Below are positions 18,394 through 25,768 of a DNA stretch of 62,843 nt, piece after piece. Both the position numbers and the translations under genes were made by a program. Position 1 is the stretch's first letter; every line of letters begins with the position of its first letter. The stretch comes from Aeromonas molluscorum 848. GTDB taxonomy: Bacteria > Pseudomonadota > Gammaproteobacteria > Enterobacterales > Aeromonadaceae. The stretch lies in NCBI RefSeq assembly GCF_000388115.1, contig NZ_AQGQ01000005.1, positions 1-62,843 on the forward strand. Reading direction: 5' to 3'. The notes beneath the pieces were generated by a model. The model saw only the letters and a list, made by a program, of their open reading frames with translations. It made no database searches and was not told the origin of the DNA.

Positions 18394-18582
18394 ATGCCAA
18401 CTTTAGCGATCCCCTGCGCTCTGCGCAACCTTCGTATTCAACAACGCAAGCTGGCGGGCCGTTGTGGCTCCCGTCTTACCCAGCACCCTGACGGAATTGC
18501 GCTCGCTGAGCGGTCCACTGCACTGGCGTGGGCCTCCCTGTTCAGTTGCATCCATCCCTGCACAGCTCAACAAGGAGCCTGA
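18394..18582 (+). CDS. Possible small early phage protein
   Basis: A 62-codon frame, MPTLAIPCALRNLRIQQRKLAGRCG..., is preceded by AGGAAAA 9 bases upstream. It fits in the operon between the hairpin and the next gene without overlap. Composition is basic and cysteine-containing, and there is no recognised motif. It could be spurious. Confidence 0.35.
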   Translation: MPTLAIPCALRNLRIQQRKLAGRCGSRLTQHPDGIALAERSTALAWASLFSCIHPCTAQQGA

Positions 18583-18584
18583 CC

Positions 18585-18848
18585 ATGTCCGAACAAATGA
18601 CCGCTATCAACCTGCTTAACCACCATGCCGCCAAGCGCCTGCGTCAGTTGCGGGAGCAGTTGGGCATGAGCCGCCCCAAGTTCGCCGACCTGCTGGGCAT
18701 TCCGCCCACCACACTCAAGAACTATGAGTTGGGATACAGGGAGGTCGGAGGCGGCCTGTTCCTACTCATTGCGAACCATGCAGACCTGAAACAGCACCTC
18801 CACTGGTTGCTGACCGGTGCCCATACCAACCCACAGCAGGAGGCATAA
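18585..18848 (+). CDS. XRE-family helix-turn-helix protein
   Basis: This 87-aa protein carries the XRE motif LRQLREQLGMSRPKFADLLGIPPTTLKNYELGYREV. The ATG at 18585 has AAGGAG 9 bases upstream. It sits in the early operon and is presumably a phage transcription regulator that may act on the replication genes. The C-terminal half (LFLLIANHADLKQHLHWLLTG) is helical and may dimerise. Confidence 0.75.
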   Translation: MSEQMTAINLLNHHAAKRLRQLREQLGMSRPKFADLLGIPPTTLKNYELGYREVGGGLFLLIANHADLKQHLHWLLTGAHTNPQQEA

Positions 18849-18850
18849 CC

Positions 18851-19024
18851 ATGGCCGCCATTATCACTCGCCACACCGAACCCACCATCAAGGCCGCCAG
18901 TGCCTATCTGGTTAGCCGCGGTTACATCAACTGCGGCACCACCTGGTTGAAAGGCCAACGCGGATACGCCCGCATGGAGCGCCTTATCTCAGGCTCAATC
19001 CGCATTGTTGAGGGGGTGGCATGA
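18851..19024 (+). CDS. Small early phage protein (57 aa)
   Basis: This short frame (MAAIITRHTEPTIKAASAYL...GWxKGxRGYARMERL-like) starts 2 bases after the previous stop and ends in an ATGA overlap with the next gene. That arrangement supports a real gene despite its length. It is basic with one cysteine and no recognised domain. Confidence 0.6.
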   Translation: MAAIITRHTEPTIKAASAYLVSRGYINCGTTWLKGQRGYARMERLISGSIRIVEGVA

Positions 19025-19230
19025 GCATCGATGCCATTCATATCGCCAAGCGGGCAGAGCGGGCCGTGCTGCCGCTGCTGACCGAGCTGCTGGCCAGCAA
19101 CGAGCAGGTCAACCGCATTGCCCTGGGGGAGCTCTACTCGGGAGATCAATACATCCAGGTGCAGCTGGTCGTGACCAGCAAGCAGGAAGACCTGATGGAT
19201 GACGACTCAGTGATGGGGGACGAGGAATGA
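19021..19230 (+). CDS. Small acidic early phage protein (69 aa)
   Basis: The sequence MSIDAIHIAKRAERAVLPLLTELL... ends in an acidic tail (EDLMDDDSVMGDEE). The gene overlaps both neighbours by four bases, so it belongs to a chain of coupled genes. No domain is recognised. The acidic tail could suggest a DNA mimic or protein partner, but this is only speculation. Confidence 0.6.
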   Translation: MSIDAIHIAKRAERAVLPLLTELLASNEQVNRIALGELYSGDQYIQVQLVVTSKQEDLMDDDSVMGDEE

Positions 19231-19523
19231 GCGACCTGTTTGAACTTGAGCCGCCTATCGATGAATTGGCTCAAACCGAGTCTGGCCCAGCTCACCTGCG
19301 GGCACCTGAACCTGTTAGCCAGCTGGCTAAGCACTTTGCTTTTTCTGTGGATGCGGTAAAGCGCGCCGGCGAATTCAGCCAGGAGGAAACGCTGTTGATG
19401 GGAGGGATCCGTACTCTGTATTGGCTGGCACTGGGTCAAGGCGACACCGCGCTGGCCAGAGATATTGGCGATTGGTGGTTTGAGAACGCGCAAAAGTACG
19501 GGTTGAGGGAGGTAATCGCATGA
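19227..19523 (+). CDS. Early phage protein of unknown function (98 aa)
   Basis: The protein has an acidic N-terminus (LFELEPPIDELAQTES) and a helical C-terminal half including ETLLMGGIRTLYWLALGQGDTALARDIGDWWF. It starts in a four-base overlap with the previous gene and ends in one with the next. No known family is recognised. Confidence 0.6.
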   Translation: MSDLFELEPPIDELAQTESGPAHLRAPEPVSQLAKHFAFSVDAVKRAGEFSQEETLLMGGIRTLYWLALGQGDTALARDIGDWWFENAQKYGLREVIA

Positions 19524-19879
19524 ACGCAATTATCCAAGATGACGACGGCGTAAATGCTGTGTTCAAGGCTGATATTGCGGCGAAGAACTTCATTATCACT
19601 GTGCATAGAGAAGCACTTCGTCAGATTCAGCGTCAACTGCTCATGTTGCGCAGAGCGAATCTGCCTAATACCAACGTGTATGCCATTAGGTCCCTGCTCG
19701 CTGCCTGCCGCCGTGAAAGGTTAACTATCGCTACTTGTTTGGACATGATCGCGTTTCAAGAAGACCTGCTGGATGAGAAAGCTGGTCGAGATGCTGCCAT
19801 CGAAAATGGAACTTACCTTGAGTGGTTGGGATGGGAACCCTGCGACCAACTCCATGGACTTGGGGAGACCATCAAATGA
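19520..19879 (+). CDS. Early phage protein of unknown function (119 aa)
   Basis: The sequence is mostly helical (REALRQIQRQLLMLRRANLP, LLAACRRERLTIATCLDM) with no membrane segment or recognised domain. GC content is somewhat lower than in its neighbours. It overlaps its neighbours by four bases on each side, which places it firmly in the early operon. Confidence 0.6.
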   Translation: MNAIIQDDDGVNAVFKADIAAKNFIITVHREALRQIQRQLLMLRRANLPNTNVYAIRSLLAACRRERLTIATCLDMIAFQEDLLDEKAGRDAAIENGTYLEWLGWEPCDQLHGLGETIK

Positions 19880-20142
19880 GCCTCCGCCTGATATCAGAAA
19901 TGGAAAGGAATTTGGGTTGGTGGTGGGAAGACCTGCGCGGCGCTAGTGCGCGCCTGCGCGGGTATCAGCGCCAGCTCATCGAGTGCCGCCAGATCTCGCC
20001 ACGACCCAGGGCCACCATAGCGCTGACCCTTCGCCAGTGCGCAGCCGCCCGCCGGATATGTGCTCACACCACCATAGTGATCAAGGCTCGCAGAACCGAC
20101 CTGACCACACTAAACCAGTTTTTGAGCCGCGATCACCAATGA
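19876..20142 (+). CDS. Small basic early phage protein (88 aa)
   Basis: The protein begins MSLRLISEMERNLGWWWEDLRGAS and is Arg-rich throughout (RLRGYQRQLIECRQISPRPR), suggesting nucleic-acid binding. It starts in a four-base overlap after the 119-aa gene and ends in one with the replication gene. The function is unknown. Confidence 0.6.
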   Translation: MSLRLISEMERNLGWWWEDLRGASARLRGYQRQLIECRQISPRPRATIALTLRQCAAARRICAHTTIVIKARRTDLTTLNQFLSRDHQ

Positions 20143-22514
20143 CCAACAAACAAAAAACAGGGCCAGCCGCCAAGGCTGGCCACTTTGGTTTTGCCATCAC
20201 CCGCCTGCCGTCGGCTGCTCACGGACAGCTCCCGCTGTCAAAGAAGGCCTTGCGGTCGCGCATTGAATCGCTCTCCAACTCCATGCCAGGTATCAACCTG
20301 GCCGATTCGTTTATCGGTTCGGTCGGTGAATATGATCTGGTGTGGGCGGTGCAACTGCTCGATGGTTTTTCCATGCCGCTGACCCTGACCCTGTTCAAGC
20401 AGTACATGCGCCGCCGCAAGGGTGGCACCGCCAAGAAAGCCCGCACTGCCAACATCTGGCTGAGTGAGCGGGTCAGGTGGATTCGTGCCCTTGTACAGGC
20501 GATCCCGGTCGATGCCCAACACATGCGCGATGACGAAGGCCGCAAGCGGGTGGCTCACCAGTTCGCCAATATGACAGCCGCCATCTGGAAAAACATCGAG
20601 CAGAACAGCGCCGCCGGTGAACTGGATCTGATGGCGACATGGGAAGCCATCAAGCAACCCGCCGACCAGTGGGAATTCATCGGCAAGATACCGAAATTCA
20701 AAACCAAAGAGGCGCGGGATAGCTGGATCCTCAGCGTGATGGTGCGCTTGCTCAGTGCCAAGTGGTGGGAGAGGCGCGTCAACCGCTGCTGGGATCGGCT
20801 GCAAGAGCACATCGCCATCCTGCTGGGCAATGTACGAAAAGGCGTCTCTGCCTACGTCTCGAACGCCACCATGAAGGTGGTGCGCGAGCGCAAGCGGGCA
20901 ATGATGCGCTGGCTGGCCGAGTCGGAGGTGATGAACGCCGAGCACGACCTGGTGATCTCGATGAAGGACTGCTGGGAAGCGAGCATCTCCAACCCGATCA
21001 ACCGCCGCAACGAGATGATGACCCGCATGCGCGGCTTTGAGGATTACGCCGAAGACCAAGGCCACGTCGGGGTGTTCTTCACCTGGACCGCACCGAGCAA
21101 ATTTCACGCCTGGAAGACCGGCCGCAACGGCAAGACCATTGATAACGAAAAGTATGAAGGTGCGACCCCGCGCGAAACCTGCGCCTATCTGGCCAAGCTG
21201 TGGAGCCTGACCCGCGCCGCACTCAAGCGCCACGGCACCCCGGTGTATGGCTTTCGGGTGTGCGAGCCGCACCACGACGCCACCCCGCACTGGCACATGC
21301 TGCTGTTTATGCGCCCGAGCGATCGCAACAAGGTGATCAGCACCCTGCAGCGCTATGCCCTGACCGACGACAAAACCGAACTGGTGCGCAACCCCATCGC
21401 CGCCCCCTCATTCACCGATATCACGCCCCGTTTCGACTGGAAGCTGATCGACCCCACCAAGGGCGATGCCACCGGTTATCTGGCCAAGTACATCGCCAAG
21501 AACATCGATGGCGCCTATGTCGGTGACGACGAAGAAGCGAACACCCCTGCCGATCAAGGCGCGCTGCATGCCTGCGCGTGGGCAAGTTGGTGGGGCATTC
21601 GATCCTTTCAGCAACTCGGCGGTGCACCGGTCGGGGTGTGGCGCGAGCTGCGCCGCATCAGCAACGCCAAGAAGCATGGCGATCTGGTGGGGCCACCCAA
21701 GCCGGTACTACAAGACCCGCGCTTTGAGGCCGCCCGCTATGCCGCCGATAACGCCATCTTTCGTTGCTACCTGGAAGCCATGGGCGGGGCGCTGGCCACC
21801 CGTGCCGAGCACCCCATCAAGCTGGCCCACCTCATCGAGGAGCAGGCCAACTGCTACGGCGAAGACATCAAGCGGCTGATGGGGCTGCACTCCGCGAACA
21901 TTGGCATCAAGACCCGCCTGCAAGGGTGGGAAGTAGTACCCACCGGCACCCATGCGGCCACCAGGGCCACTAGGGCAGCAGAGGCCGCAGAGGTTGCTAA
22001 AGCCGCAGAGGTTGCCGGTGTGGGTTTGGGTGTTGGTGTTCAGTCGGGCGAATGCCCGGCACCTTGGAGCTCTGACAATAACTGTACGCAGCCGGATCCT
22101 GAGGCGTTCGCGGATCAGTTGATGGCAGAGCAATGGGGTTTATCACCCTTCTCTATCGGGCGTTTGCGCTCAGGCGCCAGCGTTCGCGCAGACGGTTTCA
22201 CCCTCTGGCTTGAGAACGGTCAGGTGCAATCGAGCCGAGCGGTACCAAGCGAGCCGGACTGGGCGCCAGATGGCCAGCGCCCAACCGAACAGGCCGAAGC
22301 AGATGAATGCGCGATCCCAGCCGATGACCAGGACTGGCCGATGCTGGTTGGGCTCTGTGGCGAGGTGTACCAGGTGCAGGGCCACGCTGGAACCCGCGAC
22401 TGGATCGAGATGCTGCCGCAGCCCTATCAGTCAGAGATGTGGCGGGTACTGGAGGGGCTGGATGTGCCGGCGTGGATGCAAGAAGAGAACGACTACAGCG
22501 AGGAGTGGGCATGA
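20139..22514 (+). CDS. Phage replication initiator, HUH endonuclease (P2 gpA-like)
   Basis: This 791-aa protein nicks the phage origin and starts rolling-circle replication. The HUH metal-binding motif is visible in PHHDATPHWHMLLFM (His-x-His), near residue 385. The catalytic tyrosine pair is in GYLAKYIAKNIDG near residue 450, the two-Tyr arrangement of P2 gpA and phiX174 A. The ATG at 20139 overlaps the previous stop. The N-terminal 200 residues carry no obvious motif. The last 150 residues include an Ala-rich linker (RATRAAEAAEVAKAAEVAGV) and look like a separate module. The phage origin is expected inside or beside this gene. Confidence 0.92.
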   Translation: MTNKQKTGPAAKAGHFGFAITRLPSAAHGQLPLSKKALRSRIESLSNSMPGINLADSFIGSVGEYDLVWAVQLLDGFSMPLTLTLFKQYMRRRKGGTAKKARTANIWLSERVRWIRALVQAIPVDAQHMRDDEGRKRVAHQFANMTAAIWKNIEQNSAAGELDLMATWEAIKQPADQWEFIGKIPKFKTKEARDSWILSVMVRLLSAKWWERRVNRCWDRLQEHIAILLGNVRKGVSAYVSNATMKVVRERKRAMMRWLAESEVMNAEHDLVISMKDCWEASISNPINRRNEMMTRMRGFEDYAEDQGHVGVFFTWTAPSKFHAWKTGRNGKTIDNEKYEGATPRETCAYLAKLWSLTRAALKRHGTPVYGFRVCEPHHDATPHWHMLLFMRPSDRNKVISTLQRYALTDDKTELVRNPIAAPSFTDITPRFDWKLIDPTKGDATGYLAKYIAKNIDGAYVGDDEEANTPADQGALHACAWASWWGIRSFQQLGGAPVGVWRELRRISNAKKHGDLVGPPKPVLQDPRFEAARYAADNAIFRCYLEAMGGALATRAEHPIKLAHLIEEQANCYGEDIKRLMGLHSANIGIKTRLQGWEVVPTGTHAATRATRAAEAAEVAKAAEVAGVGLGVGVQSGECPAPWSSDNNCTQPDPEAFADQLMAEQWGLSPFSIGRLRSGASVRADGFTLWLENGQVQSSRAVPSEPDWAPDGQRPTEQAEADECAIPADDQDWPMLVGLCGEVYQVQGHAGTRDWIEMLPQPYQSEMWRVLEGLDVPAWMQEENDYSEEWA

Positions 22515-23017
22515 ACATGAACAGCAAGCAGACCGTCAGCCGAGAAGAGTACCGCCGTCTGGATAATACGGTGACCTGCATTCTCCAGCAGCGCTGGCCA
22601 GCCAAGGAAATCAGCCAGTGGGTGGGGATGCTCAAGGGCAAACAGCAGTCCGTGGCCTGCGCCATTCTGCACCGCCGGCACCCTCGTCCAACATCGCTGG
22701 CCCTGCCGGCCATCGCCGCCGAGGTACCGAACCCATTTCAGACCAGAGCCAACCGCCCCACCGTGCCGGTGCTGACCGCAGATGGCCGATCTGTTGGCCG
22801 CCGCCATATCGTGGACGGGCTTACTCCCGTGGCCATCGACCAGAGCGGCACGATCAGGTGTGCCGTCACCGGCCGCACCCTCTTTATCGCACCGGGCAGC
22901 CCCATCGACCGAGCCAATCCGGGCGCCGCCGAACAGCTCAATCCAACATACCGGCCAGCACTGCATCAGGTAGTGGCGGACCACCGTCAACATGTGGAGG
23001 CCGCCGCCAAACATTAA
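22511..23017 (+). CDS. Early phage protein downstream of the replication gene
   Basis: The 168-aa protein MNMNSKQTVSREEYRRLDNTVTCILQQRWPAKEISQWVGM... starts in a four-base overlap with the replication gene. The N-terminal part is helical and may hold a helix-turn-helix; the middle, LTADGRSVGRRHIVDGLTPVAIDQSGTIRCAVTGRTLF, is a beta-rich segment. I do not recognise the family. It ends the coupled early operon. Confidence 0.6.
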   Translation: MNMNSKQTVSREEYRRLDNTVTCILQQRWPAKEISQWVGMLKGKQQSVACAILHRRHPRPTSLALPAIAAEVPNPFQTRANRPTVPVLTADGRSVGRRHIVDGLTPVAIDQSGTIRCAVTGRTLFIAPGSPIDRANPGAAEQLNPTYRPALHQVVADHRQHVEAAAKH

Positions 23018-23386
23018 GTACATACCACTCAGGGCCTGCTGGTATAAGTACCAGAAGACCTTCTCCTTCTTTCTCGTTCCGCCACCCTAGCTACACTATG
23101 TGATCGGGGTCCCCTAGATCACAATTTGACCTATGCATGAAGGCGAGCCTTGATGGAGCTTTCCATAGCAGTTCCTTGAGTGTATTGTTGCTCTGCGACA
23201 AAAAGGGGGCCAAAAGAGAATCTTATTGTAAATGGATTCAGCACCAGTGGCTGGCTGATTAAATCATGATTTAAAATGAATTTTCTCGGGACGGTTATCA
23301 GGGCGATTCGGCGTTATATGGTAACGCTCTATTAACGGATTAGTACCCCCTCAATCTAGTCACTATTATGTTTGTAGGAGAGCTTT
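23018..23386. other. Gene-free stretch upstream of the SIR2 cargo gene
   Basis: No gene is seen here. CTGGTA/TACCAG (23039-23054) is a compact hairpin just after the early operon. GTGATC and GATCAC (23100-23120) flank GGGGTCCCC as a second dyad. GC falls through the stretch toward the SIR2-like gene. GCGTTATAT at 23311-23319 resembles an integron recombination point and may be the left edge of an inserted cassette. Confidence 0.5.
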
Positions 23387-24377
23387 GTGGCAGTTGTTCT
23401 GTTATTAGGTGCAGGTGCCAGTTATGGCAGCATTGGAGTTCAACCTTATCCACCTCCTTTGGGTAAGGGCCTATTCCGTGACTTAGTTGCTAGAGGTGGT
23501 GTTGCTTCAAGGTTACCAGATAAACTTAAACAAAAGTTTGAGGCTAACTTTGAGGAGGGAATGGAGGCATATTATGAGTACACGAATGGCAGCATTATGT
23601 CGTTTCAACGAGAGCTTGCTGAATATTTGGCTAGTTTTCGACCGACCGCTAAAAATGTGTATATAACCCTTCTTAGAGAACTAGCCAGTCAAAGGGTTAT
23701 ATATAGTAGTTTGAATTATGATCTTCTTTTTGAGTTATCTGCTGCTAGCATTGGCTTGTTCACAAACTATAGCTCGGAGTATAAGCGCGGTGGAGTTCGT
23801 TTATTGAAATTCCATGGTTCTAGCAATTTTTGGCCGGATCTACCAACGGGAATGATACGAAATGTGCACATATCTGGAAGCGGCAGGGCTGATATTCAAG
23901 CACAAATAAAACCATTAAATCAAATTGATACGCTCAATAAATGCAGACTTGAGGATAGTATTGCTCCTGCCATTGCGATGTTTGCTGTTGGAAAAACAGT
24001 TAAAGTAAGCCCTGATTACGTCGAGCACCAATATGATTTGTGGAAAACTCAAGTAATAAAATCATCAAAAATTTTCATTGTAGGTGTTCGAGTTCACGAA
24101 ATAGATGAACATATTTGGTCTTTACTTGGCCAAGTAAAAGGAAAAATTACTTACTTTGGTTTTGAAGGGGACAAGGGTGAATTTGAACAATGGAAAGAAA
24201 ACCATAAAAAGAAAAATGCTTATTTCCTAAAAAGCGATTTTGAAAATGCTGTTTCTTTGATTAGGCGCATGATTCACAGATAAACACAATAAAGCATTTA
24301 AACAGAACTAAAATAGTTGGTTAGGTTCCGCTTCGCTCCATATTATAATCAACTATTTTAGTCCGCTTAATGCTGCG
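23314..24377 (+). mobile_element. Putative integron-cassette-like insertion carrying a SIR2 gene
   Basis: A single low-GC gene with its own ribosome binding site is followed two bases after its stop by an attC-like imperfect inverted repeat ending in GCGTTAGGT. The left edge is proposed at the G/TT in GCGTTATAT. The right edge is the G/TT cleavage position in GTTAGGT. The gene plus trailing attC is the standard form of a gene cassette. No integrase IntI is present, so insertion at a secondary site is inferred. Confidence 0.45.
23387..24283 (+). CDS. Stand-alone SIR2-domain protein, candidate antiphage NADase
   Basis: The 298-aa protein starts at GTG 23387 with AGGAG upstream. It shows SIR2 motifs in order: VVLLLGAGASYGS at residues 3-15 (NAD-binding GAGxS), SSLNYDLLFE near 105-114 (the NYD motif with the key Asn), LLKFHGSSNFWPD near 143-155 (catalytic His), and IFIVGVRVHEIDEHIW near 230. 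In bacteria, SIR2 domains of this kind degrade NAD+ in abortive-infection systems such as Thoeris, DSR and SIR2-pAgo. No second domain or partner gene is present. It lies between the replication gene and the portal genes, where P2 phages keep tin and old, known defence genes. Low GC and an attC-like tail mark it as acquired cargo. Confidence 0.8.
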   Translation: MAVVLLLGAGASYGSIGVQPYPPPLGKGLFRDLVARGGVASRLPDKLKQKFEANFEEGMEAYYEYTNGSIMSFQRELAEYLASFRPTAKNVYITLLRELASQRVIYSSLNYDLLFELSAASIGLFTNYSSEYKRGGVRLLKFHGSSNFWPDLPTGMIRNVHISGSGRADIQAQIKPLNQIDTLNKCRLEDSIAPAIAMFAVGKTVKVSPDYVEHQYDLWKTQVIKSSKIFIVGVRVHEIDEHIWSLLGQVKGKITYFGFEGDKGEFEQWKENHKKKNAYFLKSDFENAVSLIRRMIHR

Positions 24378-24383
24378 TTAGGT
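24285..24383. repeat. attC-like imperfect inverted repeat
   Basis: The arms 24307-24319 (ACTAAAATAGTTG) and 24350-24362 pair perfectly over 13 bases. The outer arms continue the pairing as AAGCATT-T-AAACAG-A against AGCATT-AAGCGG, leaving two single unpaired bases on one side only, T near 24297-24299 and A near 24306. The right end CTTAATGCTGCGTTAGGT matches the attC L'/R' layout with GTTRRRY, and the left end CACAAT is a degenerate RYYYAAC. Extrahelical bases, an unpaired loop and an R' box are the hallmarks of integron attC sites. Confidence 0.6.
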
Positions 24384-24430
24384 CTCTACGAAATCACACG
24401 TGCAATGTATGACGGTATCGAGTGTATTGG

Positions 24431-24458
24431 AAAAACAACTGGGGCGCTATTGCGCCCC
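24431..24458 (-). terminator. Terminator of the leftward terminase-portal-ogr operon
   Basis: GGGGCGC (24441-24447) and GCGCCCC (24452-24458) form a stem with a 4-base loop, followed on the minus strand by a T-rich run (complement of 24431-24435). It overlaps the stop codon of the ogr-like gene. Confidence 0.85.
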
Positions 24459-24698
24459 CAGTCCTTTCAGTACCATCTGCCGCCCCTCCGGCGTCAGCGA
24501 CCCCATCAAGCTCAGCACCAGCTGGTTTGTCGTCTTAGCTGACGGGCTCAGGGTATGAGCAAACGACAGACAAGCCACCCAGGAATGGCCACATTCGGCG
24601 TCAGTACACTGGCAATAGAGATCAGAGACATCATCGCTCAGTCGATTGGTCTTGGTTATGCGGCCACGCTGGCCACACACTTTGCAATAAACCCGCAT
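24447..24698 (-). CDS. ogr: Ogr/Delta-type zinc-finger late activator
   Basis: The 83-aa protein carries the Ogr/Delta zinc finger: CKVCGQRGRITKTNRLSDDVSDLYCQCTDAECGHSW with cysteines at the metal-binding spacing, and the conserved aromatic-rich follow-on. Ogr binds upstream of P2 late promoters and recruits RNA polymerase through its alpha subunit. I choose the start at 24698 (MRVYCKVCG); an ATG at 24716 is an alternative. Here ogr ends the leftward operon with portal and terminase, rather than lying at the right end as in P2. Its probable target is the dyad at 28417-28464. Confidence 0.88.
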   Translation of the reverse strand: MRVYCKVCGQRGRITKTNRLSDDVSDLYCQCTDAECGHSWVACLSFAHTLSPSAKTTNQLVLSLMGSLTPEGRQMVLKGLGAQ

Positions 24699-24757
24699 CA
24701 CGCCCCCCATTCTCATATAAATCAACGCACTATTTTGCCACATCAGACACTGTTTGT

Positions 24758-25768
24758 TTATACAGCAGTGCCGACAGTTTCCCGAAAATCGACCCAAAGG
24801 GAGCGAGGGAGTCCAGCCCCATTGATGGAATCTCGCAGCAGCTCACACAGCGGCAGCACCTCATTGCGGGCGTAAGTGGCATCGTACTTCTCGGGATCCC
24901 CCAGGCCTCCGCCGCCATTGGTCGGGATGATGCCGGCCAACGCAGCCGGAAAGCGGTGGCTGGTCAGTACATCCTGGGCGGTAATCCCCTTGATGGCTGC
25001 GAACTCGTCCTTGGTCGCAATGTCCCCCACCGGGATCAGCTTGATTCCATCGGGCTTGCCTTCCGGGATATTGACGAACATGGAGCGGAAGTTACCCACC
25101 CCCTTACTGTTGGCGATCATCTCCTTCATCTCTTTTTCAGTGTCATCGTCCATGTTCGGGTCGGTGGCGTAGAAGATGAACCCCATGTGGGCGCCATTGA
25201 GGAAGTATTTGCGGCGGAACAGGGTGGCGTCCTGATTGAGCAAGGCCGACTGCAGGCCCCCCAGGTAATCCGGCATGCCATAGACCTGCTGCTCCGGGTC
25301 GTACTGGGCAAGCCAGATCACATCCTCCGGCCGGTAAATCAGGTTCGGCTTGCCCAACTGCAGGTAAACAAAGCAGCCATCCTCGCGCCGGCGCAGATAG
25401 ACGCTCGAGAGAGGGTGCAGCCCTACCACTTGGCCGAAGGCGTTGCGCAGCTTGAGCAGGCCCGCATCCCCGAACTGCAGGTAGTTGTGAGCAAAGGCGG
25501 TGACTGTGCTGCGCTGATTGGTAAAGCGGCCCGCCACCATATTGCGCCGCGCCATCAGAATGGCCCCGTGGTGAGCGTTGGCCCGCGCCACTTTTGCCAG
25601 CCCCTTGCGGTCGATGGGCGGCTGGTAATACTCGCCATAGGGGTTGTAGAACACCCCGGTGTAATCGGTCATCCATGCCGTGGGGTCGATGGCCTCCGGC
25701 ATGCTGAACGCTACCGTTCCGGGCTTGGTTGGAGTGGCCACCTCGGCCGGTTGCTGTTGTTTGGTCAT
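24758..25768 (-). CDS. Phage portal protein (P2 gpQ-like)
   Basis: The 336-aa protein forms the dodecameric vertex ring through which DNA enters the capsid. Typical portal sequence is visible: GVFYNPYGEYYQPPIDRKGLAKVARANAHHGAIL, DVIWLAQYDPEQQVYGMPDYLGGLQSALLNQDATLFRRKYFLNGAHMGFIFYATD-like segments, and a C-terminal DVLTSHRFPAALAGIIPTNGGGLGDPEKY-type region. The ATG at 25768 overlaps the stop of the upstream terminase paralog in an ATGA junction. It is about the length of P2 gpQ (344 aa). Confidence 0.93.
   Translation of the reverse strand: MTKQQQPAEVATPTKPGTVAFSMPEAIDPTAWMTDYTGVFYNPYGEYYQPPIDRKGLAKVARANAHHGAILMARRNMVAGRFTNQRSTVTAFAHNYLQFGDAGLLKLRNAFGQVVGLHPLSSVYLRRREDGCFVYLQLGKPNLIYRPEDVIWLAQYDPEQQVYGMPDYLGGLQSALLNQDATLFRRKYFLNGAHMGFIFYATDPNMDDDTEKEMKEMIANSKGVGNFRSMFVNIPEGKPDGIKLIPVGDIATKDEFAAIKGITAQDVLTSHRFPAALAGIIPTNGGGGLGDPEKYDATYARNEVLPLCELLRDSINGAGLPRSLWVDFRETVGTAV

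Noticed and set aside
20238-21296. 352-codon minus-strand frame opposite the replication gene
   Set aside because: The plus strand holds the HUH endonuclease with clear motifs, and the antisense frame has shadow-like composition.
24307-24362. Ordinary rho-independent terminator after the SIR2 gene
   Set aside because: The inner stem is AT-rich with a 30-base loop and no T-run, and the outer arms pair with two extrahelical bases and end in GTTAGGT, which fits attC better.
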